A stretch of 64,000 nt of DNA from Lytechinus pictus (GCF_037042905.1 NC_087261.1:14086217-14150216), one strand, 5' to 3'. Counted from the stretch's first letter, positions 22,506 through 34,470 are shown. Notes: generated from the letters alone by a model not told the origin. Translations and numbers: made by a program.

Positions 22506-23720
22506 CCAGGTAACAATACAGCGTTGGACAAACGTTGGATCAACGTTGGGAATTTTTTCCCAACGTTGCCTCAACGTTGGCAGGCAAACGTTGCATCATC
22601 GATAGAAGTGCACGCGCATACATCGTCAGACCAACAACATTTCCAACGTCAGTTCAACGTTGTCCAGCAACAATGTTCCAACGTTGTCTGGCAACGTTGA
22701 TCCAATGTTGGCTAAATAGTAAAATACAACATTGCTACAACGTTGGTAAGCAACGTTGCATCATCGATAGAAGTGCACGACCATACATCGTCAGACCAAC
22801 AACATTTCCAACGTCAGTTCAACGTTGTCCACCATCAATGCTCCAATGTTGGTATCATGTCGGCAGAGTCATCAATAACAGCGTTGCTGGGCAACGTTGA
22901 AGCAGCGATGGATGTGCACGTGCATACATCGTCAGTCCAACTATGTTTACAACATTGGTTGAACGCTGTCCCAGCAACAATGCTCCAACGTTGTCCGGCA
23001 ACATTGCTCCAACATTGTTACAGCGTTGTCACAACGTTGCTCCAACATTGCTCAAACGTTATTCCAACGTATGGCAGTAATTAACAAAATGTTATTTGGT
23101 TTCAAGGTGAAGTCCACCATTACAACTCTATACTCTAATCTTTATCATGTCTTATTCTATCCTAAAATCCTACATCCTAATCCTATTCCTATCATCCTAC
23201 ACCTATCCAATGAATTCTGTCATTGACTCCTATATATAGAGCAACTTTGCTATACTTGGCAGAATACAGTTAATATCATTTTCCACACTTAACCTTAAAA
23301 ATTTCACTTAGAATAATATGTTTTGATTATAAATGATATGGTAATGGAGCCACATACTTTTCTGAAACTTTTCATGGTGGAAATATTGAATAAACATAAA
23401 TACTCTAATTATTATAGCAATATTACCTAACATTTCGGTCATTTACTGATGTAATGAATATTCATGAGTGCATAATCATTATGTCCAGATGAGGCAGGTA
23501 TGGCAGCGTTGGTCCAATGTTGGTCCAACGTTAGGTGACGTTGATCCAACGTTGGTCTAATATTGGTCCAATGTTGATGGAAAGTTGATTCAACTTAGGT
23601 CCAATGTTGATGGAAAGTTGATTCAACTTTAGTCCAATGTTAGTCCAACGTTGCCGTAAACGTTGATTCAATGTTTATCTAATATCGGTTAAATGTTGTT
23701 GTAACATTGATTCTCTGTTA
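22506..23720. mobile_element. Palindrome-iterated element, CCAACGTTGG type
   Basis: Dozens of copies of CAACGTTG and near variants fill 22522-23070 and 23500-23700. Longer direct repeats occur (GCATCATCGATAGAAGTGCA at 22591 and 22756). Between them, 23109-23468 is a unique core homologous to 19375-19720: it shares CTATCCTAAAATCCTACATC and TAATGAATATTCATGAG in the same order. The ends are not sharply defined because the repeat unit is itself palindromic. Confidence 0.75.
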
Positions 23721-24346
23721 ATCTAATTTTAAACAAATCCAATGATGTGCCATCTCCATCAAACAGTTTTCAACACTGTGCCATCATCATCTGTAACCTG
23801 TTCATGATTCTGTCAAAAAAACATTACAACTATTATTACAGCTATTCATTTCTTTTCATTCTTACTGTTACAAGTCTTTTCACATAATTAAGAGGAATCA
23901 AGACAATTACGTGTGATATTTAATTAGGCCTTTGTAGCATTCAAACTTTTTTGACATCCTCTTTTTCTCAAACAAGACTAATACAAAAAAAAAACATATG
24001 CATATGTAATAAGAATTAAGATGTATTACATTTTCTTGCGAGTTGCAATCTCTGTTTCTGTCTACAATTGTTTGATGACTCGGTATGCAATGCCAATTGC
24101 AACGTCAGTAATCATCACAAAAACTCACATGTGTAATTGCAGTCTCTCAGTACTAACAAAATCTAAAAAGGAGGTCGCGTAACTAATTGGCCTCACTCAG
24201 AGTAACGTAGCTACGTACTGCCTACTGTAACTAAAGAGAGCCTCTTTCTGGTTAAGATAAAAGTCAACTGTTATCTCAATATGCATGGCCATGGCCTAGT
24301 CTCGCTCGTGCCATAACTCTTAAATGATATTTCAGCGTCAAGTGTA
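23721..24346. other. No gene seen
   Basis: AT-rich spacer; no supported exon. Confidence 0.5.
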
Positions 24347-24354
24347 AGCATGCC

Positions 24355-24893
24355 CCCGGGTGGGGGGAGGGGGGCACTCGACAAAAAAGTGGTAGGGGTG
24401 TGCCGCGGGCGAGACAAAAAAACGGGGGCCTTGGAGCGGGCTTATTGTAAAAAGGAGGGTCCTCGGAACGGGCTTTGGAACGACAAATGTTTGTAAAAAC
24501 GGGGGTCCTTGGAACGGATCGCCAGCGTGTGAATTTGTATGCATCCCTATGGAACGGGCATGCGTGCATGATGCAGCTAGCTCGGCGGCACGGCCGCCAA
24601 GTGCGCTCGCGCAGAGGCGATGGTCGGACAGCGCTCTCTGCCGCTTTTCACCAAAATTTCAGCTTATTGTAGCCGAAACGGCATAACGAAAAATATGCGA
24701 AACATTGGAGCGGATTTCTTTCTTCCCTTTTTCTCGATAAGAAGAAAATGCTATGGAGCGGCTTTCTTTGTTCTTTTTCTCAATAAGACAAAAATGCTAT
24801 GCCTAATTGGAACGGAAATTTGAGTGTAAAAATGGGGGTCCCCTCCGCGGCACATACCCACTATGCATTATATACTGAGTGCCCCCCCCCCCG
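24355..24893. mobile_element. CCCGGG-ended element, 539 bp
   Basis: The 8-bp duplication is AGCATGCC (24347-24354 and 24894-24901). The tips are G-rich inverted repeats, each followed by GGCACTC and then a GTGTGCCGCGG / GTATGTGCCGCGG block. The interior repeats phrases such as GGGGGTCCTTGGAACGG and GGAACGGGC. It resembles the 231-bp MITE at 20883 in its tips but has a different interior. Confidence 0.75.
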
Positions 24894-25025
24894 AGCATGC
24901 CTCACGTAGCAACTACATGTTTGACTGCAGTTGGAAAACACTCGGTCCAGACTATGCCAGGCAGGACCGACCAGGTCAATTCAAGCCAGCGTATATAAAT
25001 AAGGCAGGAATGCCAGGTAGCAAGT

Positions 25026-26167
25026 CATTGGGTGATTTCAAGTACGGTGTACGGTGTTGAGAGCGCGAAAGGGCTGCTGAACTGAGCTCCAACACCACGT
25101 GTAATTAAATTTAAGATACTTTACGGAGATGGTTCGTCATGTTCGCCCCCTAGCTGTTCGTGAGCTACAGTTCATCATACACCAACACCGAACTTTAAAT
25201 CACGATTCTCCCAATTCCTGGGGGTCGGTGTTACTGAATGGGGAAATTGCATGTAGATCATCAACACCATGCAGCCGCAGTGCAGTGTTGGGTTCAGCAG
25301 ATGACAATCAACACCAGCCTTCAACACAAACTGCCAGAAATACACCATATTTTCCAAGGTAAACATGGTCAATCTCAACACCAGCCTGATTCAAGTACGG
25401 TGTTGTCACAACACCAACACCAGATTTCAACACTGTACGGACTTGAAATTATTGAAATCACCCAATGGGCCGTATGCATAAAGACAAGCAATTGCTTATA
25501 AGCAAATGCTTTAAGCAAAAGCAAGAGCTGGTCAAGCAAAAGGGCAAGTTCAAGCAAATGCTTAAATTCGTATGCACAAGCTTTTGCTTGTGCTGAAACC
25601 TTTTGCTTGCACTGCCTAAGCAATTGCTTATAGTTGGACAAAGGATCGTTACGGTTGTGCGAACATCGCACAGTAGGACAACGACGCTTCGTTCCCGACC
25701 TGGCAGAAGTATTTTTTATTACGCAAATAGGGGGAAAACAGCGCAGAGCATCAGGGGGGTTTCTGTGTAGATCGATGGACAAAAATTGCCGTAAAAAGTC
25801 TAAAATAACAGGAATTTGATTAGATATGAAATCACAACATAACCTCTGGAATATGGAGCTTGAAACGGTATGAAAATTTAATCCTTAAACGAGAATGCCA
25901 TGAGTAAGCAAGAGCTCAAGCTGGTCTAGAGGTGCTTGAAAAAACGCAAGCAATTGCTTATCAAGACAAGTAAAAGGTTTCTTTTATGCATACGGTTTTA
26001 AGCAATTGCTTGATCTTTAAGCAATTGCTTGCGGACATCAAGCAATTGCTTGTGCTTGCTAGCAAAAGCATTTGCTTGCAAGCAATTGCTTATCTTTATG
26101 CATACGGATTCAAGTAAAAGGCTAGCACAAGCAATTGCTACTTTTTATGCATACGGCCCAATGACTG
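25026..26167. mobile_element. CATTGGGTGATTTCAA-ended element with CAACACC iterations
   Basis: The left end CATTGGGTGATTTCAA (25026) faces the right end TTGAAATCACCCAATG at 25452-25467. Inside, CAACACC and GGTGTTG recur at least ten times. The right tip is interrupted by the next element, so host flank resumes near 26163 after a repeated CAATG. Confidence 0.65.
25468..26158. mobile_element. Palindrome-iterated element, AAGCAATTGCTT type
   Basis: The inverted ends are GGCCGTATGCATAAA and TTTATGCATACGGCC. They sit between two CAATG pentamers (25463-25467 and 26159-26163), a probable 5-bp duplication. Next to each end and again inside, AAGCAATTGCTT and AAGCAAAAGC-type units recur. TTTATGCATACGG itself is repeated internally (25985, 26095). 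The core (about 25630-25900) differs from the cores of the other palindrome elements. Confidence 0.75.
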
Positions 26168-26245
26168 TTGCCTTGCCCTTGGTATCGCATACTCGTTTCC
26201 ACTCAGTGTTAGTCACTCACACATGCAAGTTAGAGGTTAGTTAGT

Positions 26246-26612
26246 ATGGACATAAGTGATATAGTCCCCAAATCCAAAAGTGGGATTTATGAGAATCACA
26301 CCTACCAGAACGCATGAAAATCACTTCCTTTCTCCAGAACACAGTCCCCAACTCTCGCACAGCTAGCTCTGTAGCAAAATGATAACACACACAAATGAAA
26401 CACACACTGTATATAAACACTTGGGTTCTCTCCCTATTATATACTCGTGATACAGTCCCCACTCAACGGGCAATCAAGCTTGATTTTCACGGCGATGGGG
26501 ACAGTTTCAACAGTATAGTATACTGGTACTCGTGATCCAGTCCCCACGCTATGGGATACACAGTTCACTTTGCACGCAGTGGGGACAGTTCCAGCAGTAT
26601 AGCTATACTTGT
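26246..26612 (+). repeat. Degenerate tandem units before the Penelope frame
   Basis: Units of about 85 bp read ACTCGTGATMCAGTCCCCAC, a variable stretch, GGGGACAGTT, CAGTATAG. Two clear copies span 26444-26526 and 26527-26611, with a diverged one upstream. They probably form the 5' repeat of the Penelope-like element. Confidence 0.6.
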
Positions 26613-26622
26613 ACATACCACC

Positions 26623-27006
26623 ATGCAAACCTTCAAACAACATCTGACTCAGCTCTACGGGGAGCCTACTCAACGCACCGCCAGGCAACTTCAACGCGAC
26701 GCAGTCAAATCAGCCAAGCTTACCAACCACCTCACCTTCCTCAAACGCTGCCGCGACTCCGACATCATCCCGCCAGGACTTCAACTAAAGTCATCCGTTG
26801 ACACACCGAAAGCCAGACGCATCCTGCACCAAGCCAGCTTAGACCTTATTCGTAACTCACCCCGCCGTCTACTCACCGCGTCCGCATACCACGCCAACTC
26901 GTTTCCCGCCAAAACCGCCGACCCACGCACAGAGCGCCACCTACGACGTCAGCCCGCCGTGACCGCCGGCCCAGCGCTTTCCCCCACGTCCGCACGAACG
27001 CCATAA
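26623..27006 (+). pseudogene. Penelope-like element N-terminal domain, truncated
   Basis: ATG at 26623 in an ACCACC context opens a frame of 127 codons. It carries RTARQLQRDAVKSAKLTNHL, then FLKRCRDSDIIPPGLQLKS. This matches the N-terminal domain that precedes the RT in Penelope-like retroelements (basic start, NHL-FLxxC, PPGLxLK). The RT and GIY-YIG endonuclease are absent. The sequence passes directly into a hammerhead motif at 27034, so this is an internally deleted copy. The stretch is much GC-richer than its surroundings. Confidence 0.75.
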
Positions 27007-27033
27007 GTACCGCCGCACGCCAAGCGAACACTC

Positions 27034-27074
27034 ACTCCTGAAGACGGACAGTCAACCTGCCCGAAACGTCGAGT
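27034..27074 (+). ncRNA. Hammerhead ribozyme motif (Penelope type)
   Basis: The conserved core parts occur in order. CTGAAGA is at 27038-27044. Stem II is GGACAG (27046-27051) with loop TCAAC and CTGCCC (27057-27062), with one A-C mismatch. GAAA is at 27063-27066. The GTC cleavage triplet is at 27068-27070. Stem I can form from ACTC (27034-27037) and GAGT (27071-27074). Stem III is minimal, as known for hammerheads in Penelope-like elements. Confidence 0.75.
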
Positions 27075-27179
27075 CTCTCTACTCGCCGACTCAAGCCAGC
27101 ACCTCCTCACTAGCTCTACTACTCAAGCTGTTCTCAACTCATCAATCTTTCCTGGTTTACAGTCCTTTTCAGGACTACT

Positions 27180-27440
27180 TTCAAGAAAGAATACTCTATA
27201 TATGATATAGCGGAAGTCAAAATTGTGTGTCGGGGGGGGGGGGGCTTAACGGAGAAAGAAAAAAAATAGAAAATTATAGTAAACAACAGTTCAATATGTA
27301 AAATCACTTGAATTTAGGGGGATATATTTATCAGCTATGTATTAATTGTTTACCTGCCAGTCTATTAGGATTACCGCTATCTATTTCACATGAGACGTTA
27401 GAGGGCTTCCAACGGCCACCATCCATACAGGTAATAGTCG
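27180..27440. other. No gene seen
   Basis: AT-rich spacer with a poly-G run at about 27231-27243. Confidence 0.5.
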
Positions 27441-27609
27441 GTAAGATAAGATAAGATTTATTTTATTTATACACGGTTAAAAAGCCCAAAAAGTTCACAG
27501 ACTGATTTCCATTGGGGCCGTGTGGAACATACAATTGACAAAGTAAACATTTTAAAATCAGTGTATAACGATGGAACAGAAGCATCAATGTAATATTACA
27601 AGGCAATCA

Positions 27610-27770
27610 TTGAAACGTGAAGAGGAGGGGAGAAGAAGAAAAAAAAAGGAAGAAGAAGAAGGGAAAAGTGAGAGGGAGACGAAAAAGAGAAAAGACAACA
27701 GAGAAGATAACAGAGGAAGAAAAGAAGAAGAAGAAAAAGAATAATAATGATAGTAAGAAAAAGACGAAGA
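27610..27770. repeat. Purine-rich (GAA/AAG) tract
   Basis: A long run of G and A with AGAAGAAG units, lying in the LINE 3' UTR region (pyrimidine-rich on the element's strand). Confidence 0.8.
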
Positions 27771-28166
27771 AGTTATATACCGTAACATCAATAACTTACA
27801 ACATGAAATATCTATCGGTAAATTGGAACAAAGCGGTGCATACATGGTAATAGTAAATATGTACATGGTAAAGTAAAATGTCAAAGTAAATACATGTTTC
27901 TATAATGGACAAACGAGTACAAGAAAATGAATACATGATTTATCAATGATAAAAACTAAACATACAAAAATGTCTGGAAAATGTATGATAACTAAAAATG
28001 CACTGAAAATAATTATAAAACTGATATAGTTAATACTCATGCCATATAAAAGCAAAACATATGAAATGGTTGGAAAATAATACATGTTCTGGGGACAGAA
28101 AATAAAAATTGTCTGTTGATGTTTGATAAACACAATTAAACAGAAAAATAGTCATTGTGATCCATA

Positions 28167-31100
28167 TCACACATATAATCTCTTAAGACCTGTTTTGAAA
28201 TTGTGTTCCGTTTGTGCCGCTTGAATATTCGTGGGCAATGAGTTCCACATACTGGCGCCTCTGTACATAAACATGCGCTTTGCAGATTCAGACTTTATTT
28301 ACATTATTTACAAATTGAGATTTCCACTTCTTGTGTTATGTGATCTTTCTTTAAGGGAAAATCTATTGATTAGATATGAAGGGGCTAAGTTATTGAGTAT
28401 GTTAAACATCATTATTGCAACACTTTCATTCCTTTTCTTTTCAAGTGTATCCCAATTTAGTTCATTTAGATTATCGTTTCCGGATGAATCCCAGGCGGTA
28501 TTATTGAGAACGCGAGCTGCCCGATTTTGAATCTTTTGGAGCCTATCTTTTAAACATTTGCCGCAATTTCCCCATACTATATCACAATACGACAAATGAG
28601 ATGAAATCAGGGCGTTATAGACTAGAATCATTGTATCCTTGTCAACCATACTTCGTATCGATTTTAGCATAAACAAACCGCTACTACATTTCTTTTGCAC
28701 ATTTTGAATGTGTTTTCCCCATGACAGATTTTCATCTAAAATTACTCCTAAATGTTTACACTGTGTTTACAGTGTTTACAGTGTAAAATTATTATTACAC
28801 TGGGTAACTCTTGTTAGGGGGGTTCCATCAATGTGAATATTTAGCAATTCATCTTTGAATAGTTTCAGTCGATTTCTAGTTCCTAGGACAATATATTCAG
28901 TTTTTTTATTTTCAAACTAAGCTTATTGTGATCAAGCCATCGTTTCACATTTTGCAAATCTTCATTGATTTTGTTTTCTAGATCAGAGTAGTTGTTACTT
29001 GCATAATATAAAATAGTGTCATCTGCATAATTACATACTTATATTGCAATTTCTAAGAACTAAAGGTAGATCATTAATATGTAAAATGAAAAGAAGCGGC
29101 CCTAAAATGGACCCTTGAGGGATTCCAGATTTAATGGGTAAGAAATCAGATGATATACCATGCACTGTCGTTTTCTGGCATCTTCCATATAATTAACTTG
29201 TAAACCATTCAATTGAGTGATCCCCAATTCCATATTGCTTTAATTTCTGGATAAGCAATTCGAAATCAACCGTGTCGAATGCTTTTTTTAAGTCTAGCAT
29301 GACAGAGCATACTATTTTGCCTTCATCAAAGCTTTTTAGCCATTCATCTGTTGTATTGAGTAATGCCGTTGCTGTAGAATGTAATGGCCGAAAGCCAGAT
29401 TGGTAGTCATTATTCAAATTGTTCCTGTTCAAATATTCATACAATTGATCAAACACTATATGTTCTAGTAGCTTAGATAAAATAGGTAATATGGAAATTG
29501 GCCTGAAATTAGAAGGTTCATTTGCACCGCCTTTATGTAAGGCACTAACTCTTGCCTTTTCCACTCCGTAGGTACACATGCAGTAGTAATAGACATATTT
29601 ATAATATGTGCCAAGGGTTCAGTTATACATGGTATCGCTATCTTTATAAGTTTCATTGGTATCATACCACATCCCATCGCTTTCCCACTAGACATTTTCA
29701 ATAATTGTTTCTTTATTTCACTTACAGTTACTGGGACAAGTTGAAAGATATGAACTAACGAGTGCGGGTGAAATTGCATTGCATTATTATTTTCATTTGC
29801 AGACCCTGTACTGTCGATTGTATCGGCAAGTCTAGGGCCTACCTTTACGAAAAAATCATTCAATGTCTGTAATTTTTTTTAGACTCATGAATTTCTTTCT
29901 CATCAACTATCAAGCATTGAATTTCTGTATTTTTATTCTTACGTGGTATCAATATGTTAAGGTTTTTCCACGTGTACTTCACATTTCCTTTTGAATCTTT
30001 AATTTTCTTTTGGAATCTTTTGCGTTTGTTTTGCTTTATTTTGTAAGTGACATAATTTTTACTCTTTCTATAAGCTTTCCAATTTGCACGCGTACGCTTT
30101 CGAGTCGCTTTATCTTTCAATTTGTCTCGTTTACGAATTAGATCAATAATTTCAGTATTTATCCAAGGTTTTCGGTGTTTCTTAATACGGCTTTTCCTAA
30201 TAGGGGCATGAAAATTACACAATGAAGAAAATATTGTTTGGAATTGAAGAAGAGAATGATTAACATCACTAAATGTTTATACACTTTGCCAATCGATGGC
30301 TTGTAGATCAGAAAAGATTTTCATCGAAATTCTTATAAGTTCTATAGGTTCTATACACATGCTTTGAAGATGGTTTCCGGATTTTACCCCATTCAATATA
30401 AACAAGGGAGTGGTCGCTCATTTCTATGTGAAGGACGCCACTTTCGACAACTTTCATACAGTTAGAGGTATAAATTAAATCAATGAGCGTGGATGAATGA
30501 AGAGTTACCCTTGTTGGTTCGTCTATCACTTGAGTAAGAGAATAATTCTGGCAAATATCAAGTAATCGTTTTGTATAACAAGACAATGGGTTTCCGTTGA
30601 TATCACAATTGAAATCTCCTAAAAATACGACATCCTTTTGTTCTTCATCAGTTTTTGATAGAACGTTCTCAATAACATTAAACAATTCAATGCTTGATCC
30701 AGGTGGTCTATACCATGCCAAAACAATTATAGACGATGAAGTTTGTTGTTTTACTTCTATAGCTATAAGTTCAATATCCTTGTTCATAAGATCGGGTCTT
30801 GTGGCTAAGCTTATTTTCATTGACGTATACTGCCACTCCTCCACCTTTGTTATTCCGATCTTTCCTATAAATACAAAAGTCTTTAATGTGTAGCTGTTCA
30901 TCATGTATATCACTGCTTAATCTAGTTGAATTCAATGCAAAGACAGGTCTAATTTAAGATCTTCAACCATAAGTTGTAGATTGTCGATGTTTGATAATAA
31001 AGTTCTTATATTTAATTGTGCTATTCTAAGCCATGTTTCTTTTCCTTTATATGACATGATCTCATTTCTGTCTGACATTTGTTCAGAGAGATTCCACCGT

Positions 31101-31266
31101 CGGGTTCGTAGGGTGGAAATGATTCATTATCCATATGGTCCTCAGGATCATTTTCAACGGAATTAATTTTCTGAGTGGGTTGTTGATCTAAGATTGAAGT
31201 GGATTCATTTGTTTGGTTATCTATTGGTGTCTGGGGTTCAAGAGCTTCCTTGCCGTGGACAGACAA
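28167..31266 (-). pseudogene. LINE ORF2, endonuclease plus reverse transcriptase, broken
   Basis: In order on the minus strand: the endonuclease start (RIAQLNIRTLLSNIDNLQ, near 31010), VVFLGDFNCDI and MSDHSLV (30308-30913), the linker KPWINTEIIDLIRKRDKLKD (29860-30222), the RT fingers NFRPISILPILSKLLE and LDLKKAFDTVD (29193-29579), GIPQGSILGPLLF, and the catalytic YADDT at 29029-29015. The C-terminus is MWNSLPTNIQ to TGA at 28169-28167. At least four frame changes separate these pieces. The N-terminal frame overlaps the end of ORF1. Confidence 0.88.
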
Positions 31267-32600
31267 TCTACCCAGTCTCTCGGAAATTCTCTGTTTGCTG
31301 CTTTGCGTCGAGACCTCGGATAATACTCATTCCACGGTAAAGGGGGAGGCTGGTTCATCTGATTTCCTCGTTCAGGATCGATTGAAAAGTAACTTCTGGG
31401 ATAGGGAGCGAATTCTGGATCAGCTTTTGAGCGTGGTAATTCGCTATGATTAAAAGGTGGGAATGCCTCATCATAGTTTTGTGACAAGTTACGCAGGAAT
31501 CGAATGATGTTTTTCGCGAATGCAATTATTCCCCGCCGATTTAGGTGTACGCCATCTGCGTTCAGATGGAGGACAGGGTCGATATTACTGTCGTTGATTA
31601 CCGACCAACTACGCTGATTGGCTGAAAGTTTAATTGCGTCATTCACCTCCTCAACTTTAGCATGTTGACGATTCGTCTCATTTAACCTATGTATGATTGT
31701 TGATACAGCAATTGATTTTACACCAGGGACTTGATGGACTTGATCAAGAAGTGAGAATGTCTTTGCAATTATTTCATCAGACTCGTCACTTTTCAAGTTG
31801 TTCGTCCCGAGATGTACGATTACTTCGCTGTCTTCGCATTGATGTGCAAGATTACATGCATCACTGCAGGCGTTTTCTATTTTGGCTCCATTCAGAGTTT
31901 TACAGATTACCTTTTTCCTTCGTGAGAGTTTAGATGGTCTGATCTGTTTTGTCATTGAATCTCCGATGATTAGCACGTCTGCTTTCATTCGAGTCTTTGT
32001 TAGGGTAGACTTATCATGGTGTTCATTTATGGTCATTGGGCTTTCAATGTTAGACGTTTCGTAATTCTTCATCACGGTGTCTATTCCAGTGTCAATGTTA
32101 GTATTATGAGAAGCATTGTCATCTGCTTCGATTCGACTGTTCTTCGTCAGAGCGTGAAGTTTCTTTTGTTTGATTTTATACTCATTGAGTTGATCTTGTA
32201 GGGGAACGTTGACAGTTTGGGGTACTTTGAAGACTAGGTCTTCATCATATTCACGATCGTTACGTTCTTTATCCCTTTTGTTTGTATTCTCGTCTTTGGC
32301 GGGAGTATCGATTGACTTCGAGTTTACATCTATTGATTCATGATAATGCTGGTCGTCCAATCTAGATGCAATGTCAATGATTGCGGATTCCAGTGATTGC
32401 ATTTTATTTGGCAGATTCATGCAATTTTCACAAACTACATTGTTACTGATTGTCACCTCCTTTTTACATATCAAGCAACTTCCAAAGTCAATGCTTTTCC
32501 TAGAATTTACGTCCCATTTCGTGGCATAGTTGATTTCATGTGTTACCTCTTCATGCTCACTATGAACCAAACTAAAATGGCGGCAGATTGTACGATTCAA
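31221..32600 (-). pseudogene. LINE ORF1, PHD-like plus SGNH esterase
   Basis: An open frame of about 459 codons with no ATG near its start, so the 5' part is altered. Cysteines 42, 45, 57 and 60 form a zinc-binding pattern (CLICKKEV...CENC). A helical segment follows at 65-85, then an acidic/basic linker. The esterase carries IIGDSMTKQ (Ser215), HLGTNN (264-268) and DGVHLNRRG (Asp349, His352), the catalytic blocks of SGNH hydrolases. Esterase ORF1 proteins are established for CR1/L2-type LINEs and bind RNA or lipids during retrotransposition. The frame itself is intact to TGA/TAA at 31221. Confidence 0.88.
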
Positions 32601-32700
32601 GTTAGGGTAAACTTTTACCAGGTTATTTTCAACAATTTAATTGTCTATGTCTGAATCACTGCCGGGCAATCCTGAGTCATAAATAAGCTTTATAGCAAAA

Positions 32701-33235
32701 CCAATGCTCGAAATTGTTATTCCTTGAGAAAGTTTGTATGTGAATGAGTTTGTACCTGGGTTGCCTTTGCATTATTTTGTTTGTGGTAACACTAGGCGCC
32801 ATAATCCTTCCGGAACATAAGGCTGTATAATATCACGCAATATTGATTATTCCAAGGAATTAAACAAATTCCAGGTTGATGATTCCAACAAACATACGGA
32901 GTAAAATACCATCCACATAAAATAAATAGGATACAAACGAGTTTATCCTGTGTTATGATTGAAGAAGTTTATCGCGACGATCAAAGAAGACCAGCACAGT
33001 ATTGTACAAACGGGACTATGGCGCAGTATAGTTCCCACAGAGTACACACAAAATAATTAGGTCTCACTCAAACAAATTCCATAACTTCGTCATATTCACA
33101 AGTTTGCCAATCCTGATTGCACAAGAAGTAGAAATACGATATATTCTACACAGATTTAATCGTATGATTATAGATGGATATATATAACAAAACAGCAAAA
33201 ATGACTATACATTCGAGCAAGAAACTGTAAGTCAC
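32701..33235. other. No gene seen
   Basis: AT-rich sequence upstream of the LINE; no supported exon. Confidence 0.45.
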
Positions 33236-33360
33236 CGTTAATGCTTCAGTTGCTTCAGGTGGTTCGAAGTTGACTTTGAAGCCGGTGTCGCACATAATTT
33301 CCAGAACATCACCCGGGCTATAGTAGATCGCCATGAGTACCGAATCGGGGTTGCGGTTGA
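33236..33360 (-). CDS. Exon with sushi-like frame or C-terminal tail
   Basis: The acceptor CAAACCATTTGCAG ends at 33361 and a possible donor (ACG then GTGACT) follows 33236. Two readings are possible. One frame reads DSVLMAIYYSPGDVLEIMCD, then TGFKV, resembling the first half of a sushi/CCP domain. If unspliced it continues into a hydrophobic LLECIVIFAVLLYI and stops. The other frame is phase-matched to the transmembrane exon at 36475-36562 and ends after QPQPRFGTHGDLL. I cannot decide between them from sequence alone. Confidence 0.45.
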
Positions 33361-33784
33361 CTGCAAATGGTTTGAACTGATTAAAACGAAATGTTTGTAT
33401 CATACCAACTTTAATACATTAAATCACGATTTTGTCACGGGCGTAAACACTTGACTCAACCCTATTCAAGTGTGTGTGGGGGGAGGGGGGGGGGGGGCGT
33501 GAGTACCTCTCAACCCACAAAAAATTTTGCTGCTTGAATTTAGGCCAGTGACTCGTTCCTCATCTATGACGTTGTGAAAGAGATAGGTGTGGATGTGTTA
33601 AAAGAAGTCGTTTTCCTATTTTCGGAAATGAAACACTTTCCGAAAGGTCATGCACGCCCATGTTTTTTTTGTTCAGTATGACATAAATAATTGCGCAAGA
33701 CAAGGAGAATTAATTAAACGGGGTGAATGGCCAACGGTGCGCATTAATTGTCTCGCATTTACTGTGTGTTATTTCTAGTCTTAA

Positions 33785-34379
33785 AGGGGAATCCAGCCTT
33801 GGCCATAAAATGTTGTGTTGAGAAGGAGAAAAATAAATTAAATAGAATGACGAAGGTTTGAAAGAAATCGGACAAGTAATAAGGAAGTTATAGCTGCTTT
33901 AAAATTGAGATCACTAATAGTATGTAGATTTCAAATTGGCAACTGGGTAAGTAAATTATGACAAGGGGCAAGGACAACTTTCCCATAGGCCATGTACTTT
34001 ATTATCAGGGTTCTGTGGTTTTCTCCTAAGTACCCATTCCCCTGGGGCAGTAATCTAAATATAATCCAGGTAGTATATTGTTTTATTTCCTCATTAAAGA
34101 AAAATATAATTTGAAATAAAACTTTTGGGAAAAATGACATTTTAGCCATAATATGTATTGGAGTACATGGAAGAGTAGTCCTTACCTTACATCACTATGA
34201 CATCCCATATGCGGCCAATTTGAAGTCTCCATGGGTATAATGATTACCAATATTTACAACTTTTTAAAATTCATCACTTTTTTGTTGTTTGTCCAATATT
34301 GATCAAACTTTCACCTATCAACTTGTCTGATTTTTCTTTTTCTTATATAAACAAGTTTTTATTTGGGTTGGATTCCCCT
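33785..34379. mobile_element. TTAA-flanked MITE, Kolobok-like
   Basis: The tips AGGGGAATCCAGCC and GGTTGGATTCCCCT are inverted repeats. TTAA stands at both sides (33781-33784 and 34380-34383). A TTAA target with AGGG-type ends fits the Kolobok group better than piggyBac (CCC ends). 595 bp, AT-rich inside, no coding. Confidence 0.75.
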
Positions 34380-34470
34380 TTAACATACTTTTGAGATAAC
34401 AATTTATTAGTACTGAGTATAAATTAGCGTATCATTTTATTTATGTTTTATTTATTTTATTTCTGTACAG

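Larger units (their letters stand above)
27441..32700 (-). mobile_element. CR1/L2-type LINE, near full length, minus strand
   Basis: The order on the minus strand is ORF1 with zinc-binding cysteines and SGNH esterase, endonuclease, linker, RT, and a 3' UTR of about 0.7 kb. It ends AAATAAATCTTATCTTATC at 27441-27460. A 3' end with AATGGAAATCAGT, TTGGGC and TATAAATAAA is usual for this clade. The 5' end is not precisely placed. Frameshifts and stops in ORF2 show it is inactive. Confidence 0.85.

Noticed and set aside
22535-23084. Long open frames of 113-121 codons
   Set aside because: They are translations of the CAACGTTG repeat array and not genes.
22506-26160. CRISPR-like array
   Set aside because: Repeat spacing is irregular, units are palindromic and degenerate, there are no unique spacers, and the DNA is eukaryotic.
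27585-27884. Ser/Phe-rich minus-strand frame
   Set aside because: It is a translation of a purine/pyrimidine simple tract in the LINE 3' UTR.
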